The notes under the pieces were generated by a model. The model had not been told where the DNA came from and did no database searches. It saw nothing but the letters and a program-made list of their open reading frames with translations. Below, in pieces: positions 1 through 5,716 of a stretch of 5,716 bases of DNA. A program made the position numbers and the translations under genes. The first letter of the stretch is position 1. Every line of letters begins with the position of its first letter. The stretch comes from Chloroflexota bacterium (GTDB lineage: Bacteria; Chloroflexota; UBA6077; JACCZL01), in assembly GCA_013695975.1 (NCBI GenBank), contig JACCZL010001015.1, positions 1 through 5,716 of the forward strand, given 5' to 3'.

Positions 1-1654
1 GGGCCACGATGTCGGTGAGGATCGGTCCACCGGAACCGCGCACCTTGGATAGGTCGAGCGTCTCGTAGGCGCGCCAGAGGGCCTCGGGCGTCCAGGCGCG
101 CGGCGGGGCCTTGATCGCCAAGGCTAGGGCCTTGATGTCAGCGAGGCGGAGGCGTTGGGCATACGGCCGGCTGTACAACACCTGGAGGGCCGTGATCTCA
201 TCCTTGTGCTCGCGGATGAACTGCTCGAACGTCGCGACGAGCGAGCTGGCCTTTTCGCGGGCCGCGACGGAGAAGGCGGCTTCGAGCACCAGATCCTGGC
301 TGACGGTGTCGAGCGTCTGCTCGAAGCGCTGCTTCATCTCGACGACCTGGTTGCGCAGGGTAGCGTTCGTGGCGAGTGGCGCGGCGGCGTCCTGGAGCAA
401 GCGTTGCGCGGCCTGGGCGACCTGGTCGGGCGTCGGCTCCGCGTCCTCGGACAAACCCGCGGCGGCTCGGGCGGCCTCGACGTGGTGGTCAGGGTCCAGC
501 GCCTGGACCAGACCGGCAGCAATGGCCCGGAGCGTCGTCCCGCCGGCCGTCTCGGCCAACGCCTGGCGCTCGGGAGCGCCGAGCTGGCGGTCGAGTCGTG
601 CGAGCCGGCCAGCCAGTGACGAGAGCAGGTCAGGGTCGGTGCTGCCGAAGGCGACATCGAACGTCTCGATCGGGATCAGGGGGTTGTAGGCGACCGGCGC
701 CGGCTCGCGGACCAGGCCGGCGCCGGTGTCAAACTGCGAGCCCTCTTCGAGCGCCGGATCGAGCTCGGCGTCGCCCCGCGGCATCGCGTAAAGACGCTGG
801 ATGGTGGTGATGCAGACCCGCGCCACCGGATCGAGCCGGTTCGTTTGGAGGTGCTGGACGTTGTACAGCTCAGTGAACTTCCGGCCGTCGTCCGGCGTGC
901 TGTACTGCTGGAACTCCTTCAGCGTTTGGCGGCCGAGGTTCGCCCGGTCGACCAGGAAGAGGACGCGGCGGACGCCGGCGAACTTGATCAGGCGGTACGC
1001 CGACGTGATCGCGGTGAACGTCTTACCGCTGCCGGTCGCCATCTGCACCAGCGCGCGGGGACGATCTTCGGCCAGCGAGCGTTCCAGGTTGCGAATCGCC
1101 GTGACCTGGGCCGGCCAGAGCCCGGTCTCGTCGAGTGGGGGCATCGTCCTCATCCGGCCGCGCAACGTCGAGCCATAGCCGACCGACGATTCAGCGGCCC
1201 GCTGAGCCGTCGGCGCGGCAGTCGCGCGCCCTTCGGGATCGACCCAGCCGGCCAGGGTCTCCGGCCGATGAAAGTGGAAAACCTGCCGGCTCCGTGGATC
1301 CGGATCAAGCCGGTTCGTGAAGCGCGTCTCCACGCCGGTGCTCTGGTACAGGAACGGCAGCGGACGGACCGGCGCCGGCACGTGCGCGGGCAGACCCTCG
1401 CTATACCTGGCGGCCTGGACCACCACGCCGGTGAGGGTTGAGCCCTCGGGCTTGGCCTCGACGATCCCGATGGCTTGACCGTCCACGTAGAGCAGGTAGT
1501 CCGCGAAGCCGTGGCCACCCTTCAGAGGGAACTCGCGGACGACAACGCCGCGCCCGGCCCACAGGTTGACCGCGTTCGCGTCCTGGACGGTCCAGCCCGC
1601 CTGGCCGAGCGCCGCGTCGATGTTGCGGCGGGCAGCTTGCTCGGGCGTCATCAT
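1..1654 (-). CDS. hsdR: Type I restriction endonuclease R subunit, helicase core deleted, C-terminus beyond left edge
   Basis: HsdR is the motor and nuclease subunit of type I restriction complexes: it translocates DNA using ATP and then cuts it. Reading from 1654, 551 codons are open. Residues 41-84 hold the PD-(D/E)XK nuclease: D52 in GFADYLLY, E66-A-K68, and a QxxxY motif at Q80-Y84. Walker A is ATGSGKT at 206-212, with K211. Helicase motifs Ia (VLFLVDRANLGRQTLKEF, 231-248) and Ib (CITTIQRLY, 281-289) follow. The protein then jumps from IETFD (329-333) straight to AFGSTDPDLLSSLAGRLARL (335-354). In full-length relatives the first motif is followed at once by the DEAH/DECH box, and the second lies after motif VI, so motifs II-VI are absent. 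The C-terminal part continues normally (YSRPYAQRL, 494-502). ATG codons at 1654 and 1651 both fit. An in-frame TGA at 1706-1708 with no start codon between excludes a longer form. The nearest GGAGG is 17 bases away, so the RBS is weak. The gene lies 76 bases after the methyltransferase on the same strand. Identity is very secure; activity is doubtful. Confidence 0.93.
   Translation of the reverse strand, partial: MMTPEQAARRNIDAALGQAGWTVQDANAVNLWAGRGVVVREFPLKGGHGFADYLLYVDGQAIGIVEAKPEGSTLTGVVVQAARYSEGLPAHVPAPVRPLPFLYQSTGVETRFTNRLDPDPRSRQVFHFHRPETLAGWVDPEGRATAAPTAQRAAESSVGYGSTLRGRMRTMPPLDETGLWPAQVTAIRNLERSLAEDRPRALVQMATGSGKTFTAITSAYRLIKFAGVRRVLFLVDRANLGRQTLKEFQQYSTPDDGRKFTELYNVQHLQTNRLDPVARVCITTIQRLYAMPRGDAELDPALEEGSQFDTGAGLVREPAPVAYNPLIPIETFDVAFGSTDPDLLSSLAGRLARLDRQLGAPERQALAETAGGTTLRAIAAGLVQALDPDHHVEAARAAAGLSEDAEPTPDQVAQAAQRLLQDAAAPLATNATLRNQVVEMKQRFEQTLDTVSQDLVLEAAFSVAAREKASSLVATFEQFIREHKDEITALQVLYSRPYAQRLRLADIKALALAIKAPPRAWTPEALWRAYETLDLSKVRGSGGPILTDIVA
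647..661 (-). other. In-frame deletion junction inside hsdR
   Basis: Codons 332-336 read F-D-V-A-F. F-D ends the segment that normally precedes the Walker B/DEAH box, while A-F-G-S-T-D begins the segment that normally follows helicase motif VI. The GTC codon 334 fits either flank: relatives read FDV before the DEAH box and AVAFG after motif VI. A join at a few bases of microhomology is therefore possible. From memory of full-length HsdR proteins, roughly 280-300 residues are missing; this was not computed. The frame is kept and no stop codon or frameshift is seen on either side. Confidence 0.82.
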
Positions 1655-1730
1655 GGAGAGGCTCGCTTGCGCCTCCGGCCTGGTCTCTTCTGGCCGGCTC
1701 TCTGGTCACCGTCCGGTGTCCCAGCCTGGA

Positions 1731-2636
1731 TTATGTCGCAGACCCGTCCAGTATGCTCGTCGGGGTGTGGGTCGCGTACTCAATCGCGGGGATCGTGGCG
1801 AACCGGCGGGCCATGACGTCGAGAGCCTCGGGGTTGTCGTCGACGAGGAGGAAGCGGCGGCCGAGCTCGTGGCAGGCGGCGCCGGTGGTGCCGCTGCCGG
1901 CGAAGAAGTCGGCGACGAGGCCGCCGGGGGGGGACGAGGCCCCGACGATCCGTCGCAGGATGCCGAGCGGCTTCTGGGTCGGGTAGCCGGTCCGCTCCTT
2001 GCCGTTGGTCGGCACGATCGTGTGCCACCAGGTATCGGTCAACCGCTTCCCCCTGGCGGCCTTTTCGGGGCCGACCAGGCTGGGCGCGAGGTAGGGGATC
2101 CGCTCGGCAGCATCGGGGTCGAAGTAGTAGCGGTCGGGATCCTTGACGTAGACGAGGATGTTGTCGTGCTTCGGCGGCCACTTGCGCTTGGTTCGGGCGC
2201 CGTAATCGTAGGCCCAGATCAGCTCGTTGAGGAAGCAGGCACGGCCGAAGATCCGGTCGAGGAGAACCTTGCAATAGTGGACCTCGCGATAGTCGATGTG
2301 GAAGTAAAGCGATCCGCTGGCCTTGAGGAGCCGCCGAAACTCGACCAGGCGCGGCTCGAGGAATTGGAGGTAGTCGTCGTGGACGTCGTCGTAACCGGCT
2401 TGCCCGAGCTCGACGGTCCGGTAGCGCCGGCCCTGGAAGCCGACGCGGTCGCCGCCCTCGTCGCGGACGGTCTTGATCCGTCGCAGCCGCTGCCGCTGGC
2501 CGGTGTTGAAGGGCGGATCGACGTAGATCAGGTCGATGCTGGCGTCTGACAAGGTGCGGGCGGCATCGAGGTTGTCCCCGAGCACGACGCGCCCACTGGC
2601 GACTTCGAGCACCTGGTCCTGACGGCCCGCCTGCAC
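1731..2636 (-). CDS. Beta-class site-specific DNA methyltransferase (N6-adenine likely)
   Basis: This 301-residue SAM-dependent enzyme transfers a methyl group to a base in a specific DNA site. The motif order is that of the beta class: catalytic motif IV DPPFNTG at 40-46, the region VRDEG to HIDYREVHY (58-121) covering motifs V-VIII, a variable stretch at about 140-215 that would hold target recognition, motif X GYPTQKP at 217-223, then SAM-binding motif I DFFAGSGTTG at 243-252 and an acidic LLVDDN at 263-268. DPPF rather than SPPY favours N6-adenine over N4-cytosine. It is not an HsdM protein, which has the gamma order with NPPF after motif I. The ATG at 2636 is the earliest possible start because an in-frame TAG lies at 2646-2648. 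A GTG at codon 9 is an alternative. No Shine-Dalgarno sequence precedes the ATG. It is probably co-transcribed with hsdR. The recognition sequence cannot be told from the protein. A run of eight C bases lies at codons 235-237. Confidence 0.93.
   Translation of the reverse strand: MQAGRQDQVLEVASGRVVLGDNLDAARTLSDASIDLIYVDPPFNTGQRQRLRRIKTVRDEGGDRVGFQGRRYRTVELGQAGYDDVHDDYLQFLEPRLVEFRRLLKASGSLYFHIDYREVHYCKVLLDRIFGRACFLNELIWAYDYGARTKRKWPPKHDNILVYVKDPDRYYFDPDAAERIPYLAPSLVGPEKAARGKRLTDTWWHTIVPTNGKERTGYPTQKPLGILRRIVGASSPPGGLVADFFAGSGTTGAACHELGRRFLLVDDNPEALDVMARRFATIPAIEYATHTPTSILDGSAT
1926..1933 (-). repeat. C8 homopolymer tract in the methyltransferase gene
   Basis: Eight consecutive C bases on the coding strand span codons 235-237 (S-P-P), six codons before SAM-binding motif I. 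A gain or loss of one base would shift the frame and remove motif I and the rest of the protein. Such tracts drive phase variation in some methyltransferase genes, but eight is at the short end and GC-rich genes produce runs by chance. It is also a place where sequencing errors are common. Confidence 0.9.
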
Positions 2637-2642
2637 GGCGCC

Positions 2643-2672
2643 AGCCTAACACGGCCGCGAGCGAAACGTCTA
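2643..2672 (-). promoter_or_regulatory. Possible promoter for the methyltransferase-hsdR pair
   Basis: On the minus strand a TAGACG hexamer (2672-2667) is followed after 18 bases by TAGGCT (2648-2643), a fair match to a sigma-70 type -35/-10 pair. The -10 ends only 6 bases before the ATG at 2636, so the transcript would begin at or next to the start codon. That agrees with the lack of any Shine-Dalgarno sequence there. The match is short and was made by eye. Confidence 0.3.
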
Positions 2673-2691
2673 CGCCCGAGCCACCCGGGAT

Positions 2692-2697
2692 TACAAT
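2692..2697 (+). promoter_or_regulatory. Possible -10 element (TACAAT) for the ligase operon
   Basis: TACAAT matches the sigma-70 -10 consensus at five of six positions and stands out in a GC-rich intergenic region. Transcription would start near 2704, leaving a leader of about 27 bases with room for the ribosome binding site. No clear TTGACA-like -35 element sits 16-18 bases upstream. Confidence 0.35.
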
Positions 2698-2717
2698 CTG
2701 TCCGCCCAAGACTCCCC

Positions 2718-2722
2718 GAAGG
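2718..2722 (+). promoter_or_regulatory. Ribosome binding site of the RNA ligase gene
   Basis: GAAGG lies 8 bases before the ATG at 2731, a good spacing. It supports that start for the ligase, in contrast to the methyltransferase and DUF815 starts, which have none. Confidence 0.5.
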
Positions 2723-2730
2723 CTGAGAAC

Positions 2731-3783
2731 ATGAGCACGACCCGGGCGACGCCGCGGATACCAATAGACGCGATCGAGGAGCTAGTCGCGCAGCGGTACG
2801 TCAGCGTGCAGAAGCACCCGACGGCCGACCTGTACATCTACAACTACACGCCGAAGGCGGCCTGGGAGAAGCGCTGGACGCCCGAGACACGGATGTGCCG
2901 CGGCCTGATCCTCGACGGCGCGGGCAACGTCGTCCAGCGCCCCTTCGAGAAGTTCTTCAATTGGGGGGACCCCGCGGCCGGACCGATCCCGCTGGACGAG
3001 CCGTTCGAGGTCTACGAGAAGGTCGACGGCAGCCTTGGGATTTTGCACTGGGCGGAAGCGGAACCTGCCCTCGCGACGCGCGGGAGCTTCACCAGTACAC
3101 AGGCGGTCCAGGGGACCAGGATCCTGCGGGAGCAGTACGGCCACACCTGGGCGGGGCTCGAGCGACGGCTGACCTATCTATTCGAGATCATCTACCCCTT
3201 GAACCGCATCGTCGTCGACTACGGGCGGCGCGAGGACATCGTCCTGCTGGCGGTGATCGAGACGGCTACGGGCAGGGATCTGTCGCTCGGGGGCTTCGAG
3301 TCGCTCGGCTTTCCGGTAGTCGAGCGCCATGACGGGGTCACCGACTTCCGCGAGCTGGCGGAGGTTCAGGCGAGCAACCGCGAGGGCTACGTCGTCAAGT
3401 TCGCGTCGGGCCTACGGCTGAAGATCAAGCTCGAGGAGTACGTCCGCCTGCACCGGCTGGTGACCGGCGTGACGCATCGGCGGATCTGGGAGGCCCTCCG
3501 GATGGGCATCCCGCTGGCGACGCTCAAGGACACGGCCTCGGCCGACTACCGCCAGTGGGTCGACGATGTCGCCGCCGAGATTCAGGGGCGCTATCGTGCG
3601 ATCGAGGACGAGGCCCGCCGCGACTTCAAGGACCTCGGCGACCGCAAAGCGAACGCCCTCTACTACGCGACCTGTCGCCACCCGGCCGTCCTGTTCAGGA
3701 TGCTCGACGGGCGGCCGTACGACGACGTGATCTGGCGGCTGGTGCGGCCGGAGCAGTCCAGCCCATTCAAGGTGGAGGTGTAG
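2731..3783 (+). CDS. T4 Rnl1-like ATP-dependent RNA ligase
   Basis: This 350-residue protein belongs to the covalent nucleotidyltransferases and most resembles the T4 RNA ligase 1 family, which seals 5'-phosphate and 3'-hydroxyl RNA ends through lysyl-AMP and RNA-adenylate intermediates. Before the active site it has MCRGLILD (55-62) and RPFEKFFNWGD (70-80), the RPxxKFFN signature of Rnl1 proteins. Motif I is EKVDGSLG at 96-103 with K97 as the expected AMP-bearing lysine. Motif III is YLFEIIYPLNRIVVDY (149-164), motif IV EGYVVKF (218-224) and motif V LRLKIKLEEY (228-237) with K231 and K233. All catalytic motifs are intact. Residues from about 240 to 350 form a charged, probably helical C-terminal domain, the part that in T4 Rnl1 helps choose the RNA substrate. 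T4 Rnl1 itself is 374 residues. There is no signal peptide or membrane segment, so it is cytoplasmic. It is the first gene of the plus-strand group and is followed 5 bases later by an aldo/keto reductase. The natural substrate is unknown; damaged tRNA is a reasonable guess only. Confidence 0.88.
   Translation: MSTTRATPRIPIDAIEELVAQRYVSVQKHPTADLYIYNYTPKAAWEKRWTPETRMCRGLILDGAGNVVQRPFEKFFNWGDPAAGPIPLDEPFEVYEKVDGSLGILHWAEAEPALATRGSFTSTQAVQGTRILREQYGHTWAGLERRLTYLFEIIYPLNRIVVDYGRREDIVLLAVIETATGRDLSLGGFESLGFPVVERHDGVTDFRELAEVQASNREGYVVKFASGLRLKIKLEEYVRLHRLVTGVTHRRIWEALRMGIPLATLKDTASADYRQWVDDVAAEIQGRYRAIEDEARRDFKDLGDRKANALYYATCRHPAVLFRMLDGRPYDDVIWRLVRPEQSSPFKVEV
3774..3778 (+). promoter_or_regulatory. 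Ribosome binding site of the aldo/keto reductase, inside the ligase gene
   Basis: GGAGG lies within the last codons of the ligase gene, 10 bases before the ATG at 3789. Ribosomes finishing the ligase would pass directly over it, which favours coupled translation of the two proteins. It also fixes the reductase start at 3789 instead of any earlier codon in the same frame. Confidence 0.65.
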
Positions 3784-3788
3784 CCTCG

Positions 3789-4787
3789 ATGGATCCGACC
3801 GAGCGCGTTCCCCTGGGCAAGACCGGGCTCACCGTCACCCGGCTCGGGCTGGGCGGCGCCCCGCTCGGCGGGCTGTTCCACGCGGTCGACGACGGAGAGG
3901 CCCACGCGGTGGTTCGGCGGGCGTTCGAGATGGGGCTGCGCCTCTTCGACACGGCCCCACTCTACGGCCACGGCACCTCCGAGGCGCGGATGGGCCACGT
4001 CCTCTCGACCCTCCCGCGGGCCGAATTCACGCTCGCCACGAAGGTGGGACGCCTACTGCGGGAGGGGGCGCCACCCTATCCGCGCCTACAGACAGCCAAC
4101 CTTTTCAGGGACGTTCCGAATGTGAACCCGGTGTTCGATTTCAGCGAGGACGGGGTGTTGTGGTCGGTCGAGGAAAGTTTGAAGCGGCTCGGGATGGATC
4201 GCGTCGACATCCTGCACATCCACGATCCCGAGGACTACCAGGACGAGGCTCTGACCGGGGCGTATCGGGCCCTCGACCGCCTACGCCGCGAGGGGACGAT
4301 CGGGGCGGTGGGCGCCGGCATGAACTTCGCCGACGTGCTGGCCCGCATGGCGCGGGAGGCCGACTTCGACTGCTTCCTCGTCGCCGGGCGCTACAGCATC
4401 CTCGACCAGCGGGCGCTGCCGGAGCTGCTGCCGCTCTGCGTCGAGAAGCGGATCGCCGTCATCATCGGCGGGGTCTACAACAGCGGCATCCTGGCCGACC
4501 CGCGCGAGGGCGCGACGTTCAACTACGAGCCGGCCGACCGCCCCTGGCTCGAAAAGGCCCAGCGCCTGCGGGCGGTCTGCGACCGTCACGACGTCCCGCT
4601 GAAGGCCGCCGCGATCCAGTTCCCGCTGGCCCATCCGGCCGTCGCGAGCGTCCTGACTGGCGTCCGTTCCGTCGCCGAGCTGGACGAGAACGTCCGGATG
4701 TTCCGCTTCCCGATCCCGTCCGACCTCTGGCAGGAGCTGCGGGCCGAGGGCCTGCTGCCGGAAGAGGCGCCGGTCCCCGTGGCGTAG
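3789..4787 (+). CDS. Aldo/keto reductase, D-threo-aldose/L-fucose/pyridoxal dehydrogenase type
   Basis: This 332-residue cytoplasmic TIM-barrel oxidoreductase uses NAD(P)H to interconvert carbonyls and alcohols or to oxidise sugars. It starts with the family opening VPLGKTGLTVTRLGLGGAPL (7-26). The catalytic tetrad is present: D54 in LFDTAPLYGHG, Y59, K85 in ATKVGR and H145 in HIHDPED. The stretch GGVYNSGIL (227-235), followed by QFPLAHPAVASVLTGVRS (277-294) with cofactor-contact residues R293, S294 and N301, is typical of the D-threo-aldose 1-dehydrogenase, L-fucose dehydrogenase and pyridoxal 4-dehydrogenase branch. Length is normal for that branch. The substrate cannot be chosen among sugars, pyridoxal and other aldehydes. 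The ATG at 3789 is preferred because the homologous sequence begins there and GGAGG precedes it; the frame is open farther upstream but antisense-free ligase coding sequence occupies that stretch in another frame. It is the second gene of an operon with the RNA ligase, 5 bases after its stop. Nothing in the sequence explains that pairing. Confidence 0.92.
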   Translation: MDPTERVPLGKTGLTVTRLGLGGAPLGGLFHAVDDGEAHAVVRRAFEMGLRLFDTAPLYGHGTSEARMGHVLSTLPRAEFTLATKVGRLLREGAPPYPRLQTANLFRDVPNVNPVFDFSEDGVLWSVEESLKRLGMDRVDILHIHDPEDYQDEALTGAYRALDRLRREGTIGAVGAGMNFADVLARMAREADFDCFLVAGRYSILDQRALPELLPLCVEKRIAVIIGGVYNSGILADPREGATFNYEPADRPWLEKAQRLRAVCDRHDVPLKAAAIQFPLAHPAVASVLTGVRSVAELDENVRMFRFPIPSDLWQELRAEGLLPEEAPVPVA

Positions 4788-4825
4788 CGGATCGTCGATC
4801 GAACCGGCCGACGGTGCGGTTTGGC

Positions 4826-4831
4826 TATCAT
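4826..4831 (+). promoter_or_regulatory. Possible -10 element (TATCAT) for the DUF815-like gene
   Basis: TATCAT matches the -10 consensus at five of six positions and ends 10 bases before the ATG at 4842, so a transcript would start within a few bases of that codon. The intergenic stretch has no Shine-Dalgarno sequence, which fits a leaderless or nearly leaderless message. No good -35 is seen. The element overlaps an alternative in-frame ATG at 4830; if that is the true start, this reading falls. Confidence 0.3.
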
Positions 4832-4841
4832 GCTCCCGCCC

Positions 4842-5716
4842 ATGTCGACGCTTCCCGGCGCTCCCCCTGAGCATATCCTGTCGCTGAGCGGCGCCCGTGG
4901 GGTCGCCTTGCTCCGCGCCGACCTGGTCAGGGCGCGCTCGCTCGGAGTCTTGCGGGGGGTGCTCGAGGACGAGATCGGGGGAGCCTTCCTCGAGCTGCTC
5001 GAGGTGCTGGTGGCGGATTCCGACGCGGTGCGGGTCGGCATGCATTACGGCCGGCTCTTCGCCTTGCTGGCGGAGGAGGCCGAGCTGTACCCCGAGCCGC
5101 TAGTGGGCGACGCCTGGCAGAACCACCTGCTCGATCGCCTGCTGGCGGACGAGAACGCCTTTAGTCGCAAGGCCCAGCGCTCTGGCTTCGACCGGATCGG
5201 CGAGTCCCTCCTTCGCCAGACCGGGCGTGACCTGGCGACGCTGCGAGCGCTCTTCGACCTCGACGCCGAGCGGCTGGCCGGGGCCGCCGCCCACGCGGCC
5301 GGCGGCGTCGGGACAGCCGCGGGCTCGCCCGTCGCGTCGATCGGGGGCCCGACCGAGCCGGACGAGCCCTGGGTAAGCTGGGGGCAGTTCACGCCACTCG
5401 AAGCGGGGGCCGGGCTGCATGGAGCGGCCGGGCGGGAGATGAAGGCCCGCCTGGCCGGGGTCGACGACTGGTCGGCGCGGGCGCCGGAGCTGGCAGCCTA
5501 CTTCGCCCTGATCGGGGCCGGCCTGTTTGGGCGTTTCCGGGCCTTTCGCTGGGTTCGCGATGGGGATCGCGGCCACCTGGAGGGGCTGCCGGCGCCAGAC
5601 CCGATCCGCCTGGACCAGCTCGTCGGCTACGAGCGCGAGCGCGAGCTGGTGCTCCGCAACACCGACCAGTTTTTGGCCGGCTTCCCGGCCAACAGCGTCT
5701 TGCTCTACGGCGACCG
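4842..5716 (+). CDS. DUF815-like AAA+ ATPase, C-terminus beyond right edge
   Basis: The first 291 codons are present and the frame is still open at the window end. The last residues, RLDQLVGYERERELVLRN (256-273) followed by TDQFLAG and then ANSVLLYGD (283-291), are the hallmark lead-in of DUF815 proteins, predicted AAA+ ATPases in which LLYGDRGTGKS forms the Walker A loop. The window stops inside that loop, so the P-loop lysine, Walker B and the rest are unseen. The preceding 255 residues are leucine- and alanine-rich, helical in character, with an Ala/Gly-rich low-complexity linker at about 144-170. They lack a signal peptide or membrane span and I recognise no domain in them. The biochemical role of the family is not established. 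The start may be ATG 4842 or ATG 4830, four codons earlier in frame; neither has a ribosome binding site. The gene begins 54 bases after the aldo/keto reductase and may have its own promoter, so operon membership is uncertain. Confidence 0.78.
   Translation, partial: MSTLPGAPPEHILSLSGARGVALLRADLVRARSLGVLRGVLEDEIGGAFLELLEVLVADSDAVRVGMHYGRLFALLAEEAELYPEPLVGDAWQNHLLDRLLADENAFSRKAQRSGFDRIGESLLRQTGRDLATLRALFDLDAERLAGAAAHAAGGVGTAAGSPVASIGGPTEPDEPWVSWGQFTPLEAGAGLHGAAGREMKARLAGVDDWSARAPELAAYFALIGAGLFGRFRAFRWVRDGDRGHLEGLPAPDPIRLDQLVGYERERELVLRNTDQFLAGFPANSVLLYGD

Noticed and set aside
111..1441. Several plus-strand open frames opposite hsdR
   Set aside because: They are low-complexity Arg/Ala/Gly translations; the minus-strand frame carries recognisable HsdR motifs throughout.
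1675..1697. CCGGCC/GGCCGG inverted repeat between the methyltransferase and hsdR
   Set aside because: Six base pairs around an 11-base loop with no T run; each arm is itself palindromic and common in GC-rich DNA, so it is not convincing as a terminator.
1566..2549. Long plus-strand open frame opposite the methyltransferase
   Set aside because: It is valine/alanine/glycine-rich with no motif, and the opposite strand encodes a complete methyltransferase. GC-rich codons keep the complementary frame open.
3555..3788. Longer N-terminus for the aldo/keto reductase in the same frame
   Set aside because: The added residues are arginine/proline-rich ligase shadow. Family homology starts at the ATG at 3789, which has GGAGG before it.
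4790..4821. GATCG-T-CGATC palindrome and AACCG/CGGTT hairpin after the aldo/keto reductase
   Set aside because: Both stems are only 5 bp, with a loop of one base or ten bases and only a TTT after the second. Too weak to call a terminator or operator.
4785..4842. Amber readthrough joining the reductase and the DUF815 frame
   Set aside because: The two genes share a frame separated only by the TAG at 4785-4787, but the reductase has normal family length, the ATPase has its own ATG, and no readthrough signal is seen.
1..5716. tRNA, rRNA, CRISPR array, transposase or att-like direct repeats
   Set aside because: Reading both strands, I found no cloverleaf, regularly spaced repeats, transposase motifs or terminal inverted repeats. 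The mobile character of the restriction arm is suggested only by gene content.

Overview
This is a GC-rich, gene-dense bacterial window with two gene groups reading away from a shared 94-base intergenic region. The codon usage is strongly GC-biased. The genes (an HsdR of the EFPL/GHGFADYLLYVDG type, a DUF815-type ATPase, and starts that look leaderless) would suit a high-GC Chloroflexota or Actinomycetota genome. That placement is an inference from gene style, not a phylogenetic result.

Left arm, minus strand (1-2636). A beta-class DNA methyltransferase (1731-2636) is followed after 76 bases by a type I restriction R subunit, hsdR (1654 down to 1, running off the left edge). The HsdR frame is open for 551 codons. 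It carries the N-terminal PD-(D/E)XK nuclease, the Walker A motif and the family-typical C-terminal helical part. The whole stretch from the DEAH box to helicase motif VI is missing through an in-frame junction near base 655. As written, the protein could still bind ATP and DNA but should not be able to hydrolyse ATP for translocation. No HsdM or HsdS lies between the methyltransferase and HsdR, and the methyltransferase is not of the HsdM type.

Right arm, plus strand (2731-5716). A T4 Rnl1-like ATP-dependent RNA ligase (2731-3783), with all nucleotidyltransferase motifs in place, is tightly coupled to an aldo/keto reductase of the D-threo-aldose/L-fucose/pyridoxal dehydrogenase type (3789-4787). 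The gap is 5 bases and the reductase's ribosome binding site lies inside the end of the ligase gene. After 54 bases comes the first 291 codons of a DUF815-like AAA+ ATPase (4842 to the right edge), cut just before its expected Walker A loop.

How the parts fit: the left arm is DNA modification and restriction, now apparently damaged or altered. The ligase suggests RNA repair, possibly of tRNA cut during anti-phage defence. The link between the arms is positional only. The most notable points are the deleted helicase core in hsdR, the eight-C tract in the methyltransferase just before its SAM-binding motif, and the RNA ligase-aldo/keto reductase pair. I saw no tRNA, rRNA, CRISPR array, insertion sequence or convincing terminator.
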